This document shows positions 11,032 through 25,245 of a stretch of 64,000 nt of DNA, piece after piece; within the stretch, counting starts at the first letter, position 1, and every line of letters begins with the position of its first letter. A model generated the notes under the pieces. It ran no database searches and was not told the origin of the DNA. It worked only from the letters and a program-made list of their open reading frames with translations. The DNA lies in contig LNAC01000032.1 of assembly GCA_002007465.1 (NCBI GenBank), positions 2,055,297-2,119,296 on the forward strand, read 5' to 3'. The position numbers were made by a program, and so were the translations under genes. Source of the DNA: Ailurus styani. Its lineage: Eukaryota > Chordata > Mammalia > Carnivora > Ailuridae.

Positions 11032-12939
11032 CTCGCCTATGCCTAGAAAACAAAATGGGAAAACATCAAACTGTTAAATAACCTGTATACTGAAATGAAA
11101 GGGGATTACTTTCATTCGATTTTTCTACACTTTTCAAAATGTCTGCAAAGACGTTTTACAAAAGTGAGAATGTTCCAAATTTTAAAAAGGTTAAGCCATT
11201 TAACAAATACATTCTTTGAAAAGTATGAAGCTTTAATGCTTTAGCTCTCTCAAATTTCTCGGTTAACCCACTCATCTTGAAACTGCGTAGTACTCACCAG
11301 GCAGACCGTGTTCAGGCAAGTTGTCCTACCTACACTGCGTGGTAGAGGGAAGCGCCCGGCTCTGGCCTGTCCCATCCACAGCTAGTATTAAACAATTACG
11401 TCTCAAACCTTTCAAAAACTAGTTTAGTCTACAAAGCAAGCAAATAACTGAAGTAAATGTTAAGGCATTGTTTTTGAATGTTATTTTAAATGTACTCACT
11501 TTCCCACTTATACTGAACACACCACAGGATTATCAAACTCATCCCTGCAGTATAGGCTGACCTAAGTCACAGCGAAATGAGGTTCATCTACCTCCGAATT
11601 CCATGTTGTTGTTATACCCCTATTAGAAATCTTATGTGATTATACACAGAAGTTAACGCTATTACCTGGTGGATCTCAATTGAGACTATGATGACAATAG
11701 GAGCCTCAGCTATCATGTTTAAGGGGAGTGATAGTCATTTGATTTCAACCACTAAGTATATCATTTCTAAAAATCCTAAAAACAAATGGCTCTGGGTACT
11801 ATTATACATCCTGTGTGCCTCAGTTTCCTTATTTGTAAACTGGGGATAACATAGGTGTCACAGAGTTGTTAAAGGGACTCAGAGAAAATGTGAAGGACTT
11901 TGAAGTGCCAGGCACATGGCAAACCCAGGGTTAGAAATTCTTCACTGCCTGAGGTCCTGGGCCAACTTAGCCACTACTAGTTACAGGACACCTTTCCTCT
12001 TCTGCAAAATGTTTTAAAATTGTGTCTATCAGGAAGTTAGCTTTTTCCTTCTTAAAAGGGCGGTTATTTATAAGAGGAAACAGTGCTCTGCCTGAGACAT
12101 CTAAGTTACATCACACCAGTAAGAGGAACACCTAGACTGAGGAAAAGGGTTAAAGTATATAGAATTCTCTTTTGACGTATTTCTTGGCTTGTGCAAATAG
12201 CCTGGCCCTGCTCTCTACCCTCCCTTGAGATTAAAAATAAGCTTGACACGTTATGAAAAAATGGTCCTGGAAGGCAATTCAAATGACCTTATGTATGTAG
12301 AGTATTAAAAAATGCCTGGTACCGTCTAAGCACTGTTAAGAATGAGCTACTATCTTCACATACTTTTGTATTATTAAGAGTTGTTAGAAACAATATTACA
12401 TAGCTTTCAAGAATAAATAGAACTAAGGTCTGTTATTTTAATTTCTGAATGGACTATAAATTCAATGTCACCCAGAGTTTGAATTTCATTAGATCCACGA
12501 CATGAAGTTTTGTATACAAGAGGAGCTCATTATTTATTGAACATGAAGTTCCAAGCTCTCCAAAAATAGACCATTTTGAAGTGAAGAAATGGAAGGTTTA
12601 AATAAGATGGTGTAAAAAAGATTCCATTCTAAATAATTTACTGAACACTGTAATTTCTGTCCTATCAACATTGGTGCTGAAGGAAATTCTATGGAAATGA
12701 TTCAGTAGAATTAAAAGAAACATCCAAAAAATTAATAATAATAATAAAAAGAAACATCCAGATATTTTAAGGGCCACTTTTCTCAAACCATCCCAAGTCT
12801 TCCAGAGCTGCCATCAAAAAATTTTACCTATCATTGACCTCCAATGCCTGTGTTTCAGAAAAAGCAATCACCTAAAAACCATGGAATCCCCAAAGACCAT
12901 AGAAACATATACACTAACAAATTACAACAGCAATAACAG
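11032..12939. other. Intergenic sequence downstream of RPL34
   Basis: About 1.9 kb directly 3' of RPL34. Apart from the MIR near 11,800 it looks unique. An (AAT)n run lies near 12,730-12,746, between two copies of AAAAGAAACATCCA. No exon seen. Confidence 0.55.
11785..11935 (+). repeat. MIR SINE, forward
   Basis: Contains GCCTCAGTTTCCTTATTTGT, AACTGGGGATAACATAGG, CACAGAGTTGTTAAAGGGAC and AAGTGCCAGGCACATGGC, the MIR core and tail in forward order. Confidence 0.85.
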
Positions 12940-12957
12940 ATCAAGCCTTTTGATTTT

Positions 12958-12963
12958 TTTATT
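12958..12963 (-). promoter_or_regulatory. RPL34 polyadenylation signal AATAAA
   Basis: AATAAA on the minus strand, 20 bases downstream of the stop codon. Cleavage is expected 10-30 bases further on, at about 12,930-12,948. A second AATAAA (12983-12988) overlaps the stop codon itself and is too early to be the main signal. The result is a very short 3' UTR, typical of ribosomal protein mRNAs. Confidence 0.8.
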
Positions 12964-12983
12964 ACTCAAAAAAGCTTCATTTT

Positions 12984-17214
<4,231 letters not shown>

Positions 17215-17239
17215 CTACGGACGCGGTCCCCGGAAGAGG
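17215..17239 (-). other. RPL34: RPL34 exon 1 (5' UTR, TOP leader)
   Basis: Minus strand CCCTCTTCCGGGGACCGCG leads to donor CCGTAG|GTATGG at 17215/17214. The pyrimidine run at the start is the 5'TOP motif that places ribosomal-protein mRNAs under mTOR/LARP1 translational control. The start is most likely a C within 17238-17240. With the nine leader bases in exon 2, the 5' UTR is only about 34 bases. Confidence 0.8.
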
Positions 17240-17265
17240 GAAACGGAAGCACTTGCAAGTTTAAA
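17230..17265 (-). promoter_or_regulatory. RPL34 core promoter: TTTAAA box plus pyrimidine initiator
   Basis: A TTTAAA element at 17260-17265 lies about 21-27 bases upstream of the pyrimidine tract, the usual place of a TATA-like box in ribosomal protein promoters. CTTCCGG (17236-17230), an ETS/GABP-type site, overlaps the start. The arrangement is typical of the gene class; binding is inferred. Confidence 0.6.
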
Positions 17266-17367
17266 GGTTAACGATGACTGCGCCGGACGGGAAGTTACGT
17301 CAGAATCAGCGCCGCCTTGGTGTACGGAAGGCGCCCAGCTCCTCTCCGTGGACGGGAGGTGCATAGC

Positions 17368-17378
17368 GCCGCCATGTT
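17368..17378 (-). promoter_or_regulatory. YY1-type site
   Basis: Minus strand AACATGGCGGC fits the YY1 consensus well (core ATGGCGGC). It is about 130 bases upstream of the RPL34 start. YY1 sites of this form often lie just inside the start of the transcript they regulate, so it may serve the divergent plus-strand transcript instead. Confidence 0.55.
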
Positions 17379-17581
17379 GTACGGCAACCGGCGTGCCGCC
17401 CTTGCCTGGGGCCTGGATGCAAGATCGCAAACCACAACAGCGCCACACGAAGCTCTTCCGGGAGTCGCGGGAGAAACAACTGAAAATAACAGGTAGCCGC
17501 AAAGGGCAGAGGTGGGACAAAATCAACTTTTTTCGTCTTGAGGGACGCTTCGACGCATTGAACCTAAAGAGCACAGCTTTG

Positions 17582-17878
17582 TAGGTAGTCGTGGGTTCAG
17601 ATCCCAATTCTGACGCTTCTTATTAGGTGACCTTTGTAAGAGGGTAAAGAGAGTAAGGAGTTACTATAACTTTCCCTTCTTTTTTCTTCTCATCCATTGA
17701 AAGCACAAGGTTAACAAATTGAATTTAAATCCAGTATCTGCTAATTATTAGCTGTGTTACTTTGAGCAAGTCTTTAAATGAGTTACTCTGTGATCAAAGA
17801 CACAGTAAAATTGAAGCATTTGGCACAGGTCTTGTCCTAAGCAAGTGCTCAATAAATGGTGGCTAATCTTATGATTAT
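17582..17878 (+). repeat. Two adjacent MIR SINE remnants, forward
   Basis: The first (17582-17665) reads CGTGGGTTCAGATCCCAATT then TTATTAGGTGACCTTTGTAA. The second (17722-17878) reads CTAATTATTAGCTGTGTTAC and ends AAGTGCTCAATAAATGGTGG. Both lie just beyond the promoter island and could fall inside the divergent transcript. Confidence 0.75.
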
Positions 17879-18869
17879 GTACAGAGCTTCCCATAGGTAA
17901 TAAAGTCTGAGCTGGGTCTGTGGCATGTAAAAGTGTACATTAAGTGCCTAGGTGTATTTTTTTTGAGACAAGAGTCCTTAGCTTTCCTTATATTGTCTAA
18001 GAGGTTCATGACCTCCAAAAAAGTAAAGAGCACTTTGTCCAGGCCCTAAGGAAAAATGCTAAAAAGGGCCTTTAAATTTTTATCTTAGGCTCCCTGCAAA
18101 CATACAGAGAGTGGCATGCTTGTTATTGGGGAATGCCCTTAAAAATACCTCACCCCTAAGGAAATGAGGAAGGTAGGAGCTGGGGATCCACAACTGAGGC
18201 CTCAGTTGTTCTGATCAAGAGCTCTGGAACTAGGACGGCTCTTCACAGTTGTCCCAAACGGGCGAGGGAGCCAGGCCTTTGCAGTCCCACATCAGTCAGT
18301 CCTGTGCCTGGATGCCCTCAGACTGTGGGTGAGACAGTTTCTTGAAGCTGAGAGCAATGTCTGCTGAGGGAACCAGCTGTGAGCCTCCTGCACTGGCCCA
18401 GAAAGGGGAATTTGAGTTGAGAGGGCCTCCTAGTATCCATTAAAGTTCCCTTCCAGGTTTCCCAGCCTGACTGTTGAGGTGAGAAAGCAGGCAAGTGACT
18501 GAGGGCAGACTCCCCGTTCCTATGAGAGATCTGTCTTGGATGGTGAGTCATGTTAGTTACCTCATTCTTCACATCTTTGTCACCACAGCAGATGGAAGAC
18601 TCTGGTTTTATCCTTCCCTTTGCTGACTCTCAAATAACTGCTTCTCCCCTAGCTCTTTTACTCTATTCCATTGGTCACTATGTCTATATTAGTTCCACAC
18701 TCTCTAAATTCTTTAGTAAATCCTAACTGCTAGAAGTGCGAATATGTACTACTTTTCCTTCTTTTTTGGAAGGAAAAATCTTGACCTTTTCTCTCTCCCA
18801 GATACATTTTAGAGTCAGCTACTCTGAGTTTTGCTTGCATTTGCATCGAATCTGGATCAATTAGAGGAG
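17879..18869. other. Unique sequence upstream of RPL34
   Basis: About 1 kb without a recognised repeat or gene. It may be transcribed as part of the divergent RPL34 transcript, which the sequence alone cannot show. Confidence 0.45.
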
Positions 18870-19450
18870 AATTAACATTTTTATGATATGAAGTTTTCAT
18901 AATATAAATATAGCATCTCTCAACGTATAAGTCCTCTTTTTTTTAAAGATTGATTTTTTTATTTATTTGAGGGGGGGATGGGGCAGAGAGAAAGGGAGAG
19001 AGAGTCTTAAGCAGACTGAGCACAGAGCCCAACATAGAGCTTGATCTCAAGACCCTGAGATCACGACCTGAGCTGAAACCATCACGACCTGAGCTGAATC
19101 CACGGGTCGGATGCTTAACTCACTGTGCCACCCAGGCACCCCTATTTAAGTCCTCTTTATTATCCCTTAATAAAGTTATATAATTTTTCTAGAGAGATTT
19201 GCATGCTTTTTGTTACATGAATTTCTAGGTTAATTAAAAGCTGACATTTTCTGATTCTGTTGTGAAAGGTGTCTTTTAAAGTCTATTCTAGTTTTTTGTT
19301 GCTGATATATAGAAACACAATTGTTTGTATATTAATTTTACTTTCAGCCATCTTGATAAATTCTATTATTACTAGTAATTTGTATGAAGATTCTTTTGGA
19401 TTTTCTAAGATTTGTTTGAAGCAGTAATTTTAAATCTTTGCACATATAAT
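18870..19450 (-). repeat. Ancient L1 ORF2 fragment, reverse, split by a SINE
   Basis: Reverse-strand L1 ORF2 layout is visible: ATAGCATCTCTCAACGTATA ... TTCTAGGTTAATTAAAAGCT ... TTTTTTGTTGCTGATATATA ... GCCATCTTGATAAATTCTAT. The frame is destroyed. A SINE at 18937-19142 interrupts it, so the SINE is younger. Confidence 0.75.
18937..19142 (-). repeat. CAN-type SINE inside L1, with internal duplication
   Basis: Reverse copy flanked by AAGTCCTCTTT on both sides (target duplication). Within the reversed head, ATCACGACCTGAGCTGAA is present twice in tandem (about 19062-19102), a short internal duplication that lengthens the tRNA-like region. Confidence 0.92.
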
Positions 19451-19479
19451 ACCTATATAATTTTATAAATTTTCATAGA

Positions 19480-19890
19480 CTGAACCCACCTAGATCAAGA
19501 CACAGTATCATCAGCACTCCAAATGACTTCGCTACATACTCCTATTCTTTTCCCCTTCTCCAAGGGTAACCACTACTCTGACTTCTACCCCATAGATAAA
19601 TATTGCAGATTTTTGGGCAAAATTCATATGTAAAGGAATAATAATCTTTGTATCTGGCTTCTTCTGTTCAACCTTATGTTCATAATATTCATCTATATAT
19701 TTTTAAAATTCTCACTGCTGTATAGAATTCCAAACATACTACTATTCTTCTGTCGAAGGGCATAGGGTGGTTTCCAAGTTTGGACTATTGTGAACAGTGC
19801 TGCTACTACAGTACGTGTATTTTGGTGAAGAAAATGTATACTTTTCGGTTGGGTATAAACCTAGAAGTGGATTTGGTGGGTTATAGAATA
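19480..19890. repeat. Old L1 (L1M) untranslated-region fragment
   Basis: GGGTAACCACTACTCTGACT, then CTCACTGCTGTATAGAATTC, GTGAACAGTGCTGCTACTAC, GGTATAAACCTAGAAGTGGA and GGTGGGTTATAGAATACG follow the order of a common old L1 3' region. A second similar stretch is at 60,060-60,430. Confidence 0.65.
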
Positions 19891-19892
19891 CG

Positions 19893-20060
19893 TGGGGTAG
19901 GCGGAAGGCCAAGAATTCTAGGATGGCCCCAGTGACTTCTGTACCATGGTAATATTCTCATAATTATGTTATATTACATGGCAAAGGGATTTTGAAGATG
20001 TAGTTAAAGTCACTTATCAGTTGACCACAGAGGAAGCCAAAATTAAGATTGGACTGAAGG
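19893..20060 (+). repeat. MLT1-type MaLR LTR fragment, forward
   Basis: TCTAGGATGGCCCCAGTGAC, then TACATGGCAAAGGGATTTTG, ATGTAGTTAAAGTCACTTAT and CAGTTGACCACAGAGGAAGC match the 5' half of an MLT1 LTR. Confidence 0.7.
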
Positions 20061-20115
20061 AATATGATGCAAGACATCAGCGGCTTCTGCTATGCTAAGT
20101 AAGAATTCACGGTTG

Positions 20116-20310
20116 GGGGCACCTGGGTGGCTCAGTGGGTTAAGCCTCTGCCTTCAGCTCAGGTCATGACCTCAGAATCCTAGGATCGAGCCCCGCATCT
20201 GGCTCTCTGCTCGGCAGGGAGCCTGCTTCCTCCTCTCTCTCTGCCTGCCCTTCAGCCTACTTGTGATCTCTCTCTCTGTAAAATAAATAAATAAAGTCTT
20301 AAAAAAAAAA
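20116..20310 (+). repeat. CAN-type SINE, forward, with target-site duplication
   Basis: Head GGGGCACCTGGGTGGCTCAG, GGGTTAAGCCTCTGCC, tail AAATAAATAAATAAAGTCTT and poly(A). Flanks AAGAATTCACGGTTGG and AGGAATTCAAGGTTGG are the slightly diverged target duplication. Confidence 0.95.
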
Positions 20311-20329
20311 GGAATTCAAGGTTGGTGTT

Positions 20330-20690
20330 TTTTTTCCTTTTTTCCTTTGAAAATATCAGTCTGTTGTGTTTTGGTTTCCATGGTCTCTTGAGAAGTCAAA
20401 TTATTCTTATTTTTTCTTTTTTAAAAGGAATTTGTCTTTTTTTTTCCCCCCTACCTATCTTTGGGAACATTTTCCTTTAGGTTTGTTTTCCATTGGTTTT
20501 ACTATGATGTGCTTAGGCACATTATAAAGATTTTCTTTATTATATGAGGTTTATAGGATCTTTTATATCTGTATCTTGAGATCTTTCATGAATTTTAAGA
20601 AATTCTCAGCCATTATCTATTCAGATATTGCTTCTGCCCTGTTCTCTTTCCTTCTGGGAACTCCAGCTCCACACTGTATTCTTACCATTG
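20330..20690. repeat. Old L1 fragment (left part of a disrupted copy)
   Basis: TACTATGATGTGCTTAGGCA, then AAATTCTCAGCCATTATCTA and CTGCCCTGTTCTCTTTCCTT recall an old L1 region. The matching continuation lies at 21,960-22,335, so the copy has been opened by later insertions. Confidence 0.65.
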
Positions 20691-20699
20691 TATTTCTAG

Positions 20700-21395
20700 G
20701 TCTCTCTTCTAGTTATTAGTTGCAGTAAAACAAATCATCTCAAATTTAATGTTATAAAATAACAACCATTTTATTATGCCCATGGTTTACATTATGCTCA
20801 AGGTCTGGGCCCTAATTCCAACAAGGGTGAGGTGGAGGAGGGAGGGGTTTCCCAAGAGTGTCTAGCTGGAGATAACGTCAGATCCCACAGGTTAAGGATT
20901 TAGTTCCACAAAACTGCCTTTTGCTTCAGATGCCACTCACGAGTCCAGGTTGTTACCTGTGCTTCTGACCAGCTGACTCTAAAGCAGAAGTACCCACAAC
21001 TCCTCCTTGGGTTTGAGGAATTTGTGAGAGTGGCTCATAGACCTCAGGAAATCCCATTTTCTCACCAGATTACCAATTTATTACAAAAGGTATTAAAGGG
21101 TACAAATCAGCAACCAGATGCCAGATGAAGACATACACAGGGTGAAGGCCCCAAAAAAGGATCTTTTGTTACCATGGAGGTTAGGCCTGGCACGGTGAAA
21201 CATGGAAGTGTTTTGGTTCCCCATCCAGTTCTGTAATGACATGGTTGGTTTTTCAGGCAACCAACCCCCTAGCTTTAGTTGAGGCCCAAAAGTCACCACA
21301 GTAACACAACAAAAGACTTTCTAGCTCTTATCGCTTAGGAAACTCTAGGGGTTTTAGGAGCTACATGTCAGAGCAAGACCAAATATTAATTTCCT
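20700..21395. repeat. Old interspersed repeat of uncertain class plus unique sequence
   Basis: Begins TTGCAGTAAAACAAATCATC, then AATAACAACCATTTTATTAT, the same kind of start as 7,245. The rest to 21,395 is diverged and I cannot name it. Confidence 0.4.
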
Positions 21396-21597
21396 ATTTT
21401 ATTTTATTAAAGATGTATTTATTTGAGAGAGAGAGAGAAAGTAGGGGGAGCAGAGTCAGTGGGTAAGGGAGAGAATCTCAAGGAGATTCCCCGCTGAGCA
21501 CAGAGCCCAGTTCGGGGCTTGATCTCATCACCCTGATATCATGACCCAGCTGAGGTCAAGAGTCAGATGTTGAACTCACTGAGCCACCCAGGTGCCC
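21396..21597 (-). repeat. CAN-type SINE, reverse, old
   Basis: AAAGATGTATTTATTTGAGA, a GA-rich middle, then a head ending GAGCCACCCAGGTGCCC. TATTTCCT is duplicated at the two flanks. Confidence 0.9.
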
Positions 21598-21717
21598 TTA
21601 TATTTCCTTTTTTAAATCATAGGATCACAAACCAACCTAGATTCAAAGGCAGTGGACTTATATCCTTACCTCTTGATGGAAAGAGTATCAATAATTTTAA
21701 GATTGTATTTTATTTAG

Positions 21718-21910
21718 TTTTTAAAGATTTTGTTTATTAGAGAGAGAGAGAGAGAGAGAGAGAGAGCGTGCAATTGGGGGGGGCAGGGAGAGGGAGAAGC
21801 AGGCTCCCCACTGAATAGGGAGTCTGACACAGGGCTCCATCACACCTGGACCCAGGATCACAACCTGAGCCGAAGGCAGACACTTAACTGACTGAGCCAC
21901 CCAGGCGCCC
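21718..21910 (-). repeat. CAN-type SINE, reverse
   Basis: TTTAAAGATTTTGTTTATTA, a (GA)n tract, then a head ending GAGCCACCCAGGCGCCC. Flanks TTTAAGATTGTATTTT and TTTAGGATTATATCTT are a diverged target duplication. Confidence 0.92.
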
Positions 21911-21959
21911 TTTAGGATTATATCTTAAAGCCACCACAGTTTCCCACCCTCTCTTTAGT

Positions 21960-22335
21960 ATTTACTAATGCTTTTTTTTCAGTGCTTCATTCTGCTTTTT
22001 TTTGACCTGTCTTCTTCTTCATTAATTCTCTCTTCAGTATATTTAATGCACTATTAAATGCATTGAATGATTTTTTTTTGTTTTCAGCTATTGTATTTTT
22101 CAGTTCTACTCTTTCCATTTGTTTCTCTTTTCATGCTTCCCATTATATGCTGAATTTTTCAATCTTGACTTCTATTACCTTGAGTGCTCGAGTATATTCA
22201 GGATAATTATTTTAGTGTTTCATGATTGATAACTCCATTATCTGAATTCCCCATAGATGTTTTTCTTTTGTGATATTTCTCTTGGCTTATGTTATCTTGT
22301 CTTCGCATGTGCCTGATTGCTTTTTATAGATCTCA
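21960..22335. repeat. Old L1 fragment (right part of the disrupted copy)
   Basis: AGCTATTGTATTTTTCAGTT, then CTCTTTCCATTTGTTTCTCT and TGATAACTCCATTATCTGAA continue the pattern begun at 20,330. Confidence 0.6.
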
Positions 22336-22349
22336 AGATATTTTATATA

Positions 22350-22553
22350 GGGCGCCTGGGTGGCTCAGTGGGTTAAAGCCGCTGCCTTCGGCTCAGGTCA
22401 TGATCCCAGGGTCCTGGGATCGAGGCCCACATCGGGCTCTCTGCTTGGCAGGGAGCCTGCTTCCTCCTCTCTCTCTGCCTGCCTCTCTGCCTACTTATGA
22501 TCTGATCTCTCTCTCTCTCTGTGTCAAATAAATAAATAAAATCTTTTTTAAAA
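22350..22553 (+). repeat. CAN-type SINE, forward, young
   Basis: Near-consensus GGCGCCTGGGTGGCTCAGTG head, GCCTGCCTCTCTGCCTAC middle and AAATAAATAAATAAAATC tail. AAGATATTTTATATA is duplicated exactly on both sides, indicating a recent insertion. Confidence 0.96.
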
Positions 22554-22569
22554 AGATATTTTATATAAA

Positions 22570-23460
22570 ACATTAAAAATAATTTAAAATTTTGCATATT
22601 AATGCACATGCAAATTTTAGAATCAACTTGTTCAGCTCCAATAAAAAAAATTTTTTTAAAGATTTTTATTTATTTATTTGACAGAGAGAGAGAGAGAGAG
22701 AGAGAGAGATCACAAGGAGGCAGAGAGGCAGGCAGAGACAGAGGAGGAAGCAGGCTCCCGGCTGAGCAGGCAGCCCGGTGCGGGGCTTGATCCCAGGACC
22801 CTGAGATCATGACCTGAGCTGAAGGCAGAGGCTTTCACCCACTGAGCCACCCAGGCACCCCTCCAATAAAAATTTTTTTGGCATTGTTAGTGTTTATATT
22901 TATATATTAACTTGTGGAGAATTGACCTCTTTATGATGTTGAGTCATTGTATCATGGGATATCATTCTATTTATTCATCTCTATTTTTAAAATTTTATTC
23001 ATATAGATTTTATACATTTCTTACTAGGTTTATATATAGGTGTTTTTAAGTGTTTTGTTGCTAATGTAAATGGCTTCCTCTTTTCCATTACTCCATTTAA
23101 CTGTTTTCTTTTTATTGAAGGCTGTGAATTTTTGTCTACTAATTTATGTCCTGCTATCTTACTAGATTCTCATGTTATTGGTATTTAATTATTTATTAAT
23201 TTTTGGGTGGCTTCCAGGTATATTATCCAGGTATATTCCCTCTTCCTTTCTAGTTCTTATGCCCCTTGTCCAGTTCCATTGGCTGATCCTTCAAATGCAA
23301 TATTAAATAGTAGTGTAGATAACGGACATTTCTGTTTTGGTCCTGACATAAACAGGAAAGCATCTACTAAGTTTTGTGTTAAGAAAATAGCCATCAATTA
23401 CTATTAAATTGGTTTTTGGGTTTTTTTTACCATATCAAGAATGGGCTTTGAATGTGTTAA
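22570..23460 (-). repeat. Ancient L1 ORF2 fragment, reverse, split by a SINE
   Basis: The reverse-strand L1 ORF2 pattern is clear: TTTTAGAATCAACTTGTTCA, GGAGAATTGACCTCTTTATG, GATGTTGAGTCATTGTATC, then later ATATTAAATAGTAGTGTAGA and TCAAGAATGGGCTTTGAATG. The reading frame is broken throughout. It overlaps in ORF2 content with the fragment at 18,870, so the two are separate copies. Confidence 0.85.
22649..22861 (-). repeat. CAN-type SINE inside L1, young
   Basis: Reverse copy with an AAGATTTTTATTTATTTATT tail, a GA tract and a head ending GAGCCACCCAGGCACCCC. CTCCAATAAAAA is duplicated on both sides. Confidence 0.95.
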
Positions 23461-23493
23461 TTTCCTTCTCAGTATCTGTTAAGACACTATTAA

Positions 23494-23606
23494 GTAGAAT
23501 TGTGTAAGACTGATGATTAACAGACCTGTACTCCTGAAGCAAATAATACATTGTGTTAATAAAAAAATAATAAATAAAAACATAAATAAAATGAAAAATT
23601 AAAAAA
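23494..23606 (+). repeat. 5'-truncated carnivore L1 3' end
   Basis: GACTGATGATTAACAGACCT, then GTACTCCTGAAGCAAATAAT, ACATTGTGTTAATAAAAAAA and an A-rich tail are the characteristic end of the L1 family active in carnivores. ATCTGTTAAG is repeated on both sides as the probable target duplication. Only about 110 bases were inserted. Confidence 0.75.
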
Positions 23607-23729
23607 GATCTGTTAAGTATCTATTAAGATGATAATTTAAATATTCTCTTCAGATCAATAAATATAGTCAATAATATTTGGGAGGTGGGGGAAAGGTGGG
23701 GGACCTTTTCTAATTTGCCCAGAGGCATC

Positions 23730-24175
23730 ATTGTGTTCCTGTTTCATTGGCTATTCCTCTGCCTCGAATGCTCTTCTGCCAGATATCTACATGGCTTACT
23801 CTCATTTTCTCTGTTTCTTTGCTCAAGGTCCCTTTTCCAATGACATCTATTCTAACTCTCCCACTTAAATTGCTCATTTCTGTCCTTCATTGGCTCCCCC
23901 AGCCCCCTACCCATCCTGCCACTGTCCTGTTTTTTCTGCACTTACCAATTTCTGACACACTATACATATATACACACACATGCATACACACACATATGTG
24001 TGTGTGTATATATGTGTGTTTATTATATTTTGTCTGCCTCTGTTAGAAGTATGCTGTATGAGTAGGGAAATTTTGTCTTTTAAAAACATTTTTTTGATGG
24101 ATATATTTTCAATACCTAGAGTGGTACGTGGAGCATAGTGAGCACTCAAAAATATTTTTTTTAAATGAATGAATA
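23730..24175 (+). repeat. L2 LINE 3' end containing a (CA)n/(TG)n run
   Basis: L2 landmarks in order: CCTCGAATGCTCTTCTGCCA, GATATCTACATGGCTTACTC, TTTGCTCAAGGTCCCTTTTC, then AATGAATGAATAATG at the end. A CA run changing into TG (about 23,968-24,020) occupies part of the 3' region. Confidence 0.85.
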
Positions 24176-24475
24176 ATGAGATTGGACACAATCAAAGAAT
24201 GGTGAGAGGGAGCATTTGGACTTGAGCTTCCCATTGAAGAAGAGCTTGAACTTAAGAATTTCAACATTATTTCTAGATGAGGCTATAGAGGTAGTCATTG
24301 AGATACAGGACGGAAATAGACTTTCATAGTAGAACTTATACACACTTTGTCCCATTATTGGGTGTCACACATTGTTGCAGAGCTCCATGAATTAATGCAT
24401 TTTATTAATCCCATGATTATTTGTGAATAGCTCAATTCTATCACTCTGCATTTTGTGTATTAAAAGTTTTAACTT
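24176..24475. other. Unique sequence
   Basis: No gene or repeat recognised. Confidence 0.45.
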
Positions 24476-24678
24476 GGGCACCTGGGTAGCTCAGTGGGTT
24501 AAAGCCTCTGCTTTCGGCTCAGGTCATGATCTCAGTGTCCTGGGATCGAGCCCCGCATCGGGCTCCCTGCTCAGCAGGGAGCCTGCTTCCTCCTCTCCCT
24601 GTCTCTCTGCCTGCCTTTCTGCCTACTTGTGGTCTCTCTCTCTGTGTCAAATAAATAAATAAATCTTAAAAAAAAAAA
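24476..24678 (+). repeat. CAN-type SINE, forward, young, exact target duplication
   Basis: GGGCACCTGGGTAGCTCAGT head, GCCTGCCTTTCTGCCTAC middle, tail and poly(A). AAAAGTTTTAACT occurs on both sides. Confidence 0.96.
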
Positions 24679-24756
24679 GTTTTAACTGGTTCAGTGTAAA
24701 CATTCCAAATATGTCTTAGTTTTGGTAATCTTGCTTTGGCAGGTCTTCATTTTTAA

Positions 24757-25245
24757 ATGTACATGTATCTTCCTCGACTTACTGTAGAGTTACCTCCCAA
24801 TGAACTTATCATATGCCGAAGATGTTGTAAGTTGGAAATGCCTTTAGTACACCTAACAATATGTGACCATCCCAGCTTAGCCTAGCCTACCTTCAGTGTG
24901 CTCAGAGCACTCACATTAGCCTACAATTGAGCAAAACCATCCCACACAAAGCTTCTTTTGTCATCAAGTGTTGAATATCTCCTGTAATTGATCGAATCCC
25001 GTAGTGGAAGTGAAAACGAGGGCGGTTGCCTGGGTGCGGAACGGTCGTCCGCGTGTCAGGGGATCGCCCTCGTGATGGTGCAGCTGATGGGGAGCTGCGG
25101 CTGCTGCCCCTGCCCAGCCTCATGGCAGGCTACCCTCCCAGGGATCGCCGGCCTGGGAAAAGTGCCAAATTCAAAATTCCGTGATGGTTTCCAGGGAATG
25201 TGTATCGCTTTTGCCCGTTGGTCAAGTAGGACCACTGTCAGTTGA
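24757..25245 (+). repeat. Tigger-type (MER44-like) DNA transposon fossil
   Basis: TTCCTCGACTTACTGTAGAG, ACACCTAACAATATGTGACC, CAGCTTAGCCTAGCCTACCT and AGTGTTGAATATCTCCTGTA, then a GC-rich block with GGGGAGCTGCGGCTGCTGCC and GTGTATCGCTTTTGCCCGTT. This follows the layout of a non-autonomous TcMar-Tigger element (MER44/Tigger7 group). The GC/CpG richness of 24,990-25,170 comes from the transposon, not from a gene promoter. Confidence 0.72.

Noticed and set aside
24990..25245. CpG island promoter of an unknown gene
   Set aside because: The GC-rich stretch fits the interior of a Tigger/MER44-like transposon, and no exon structure follows.
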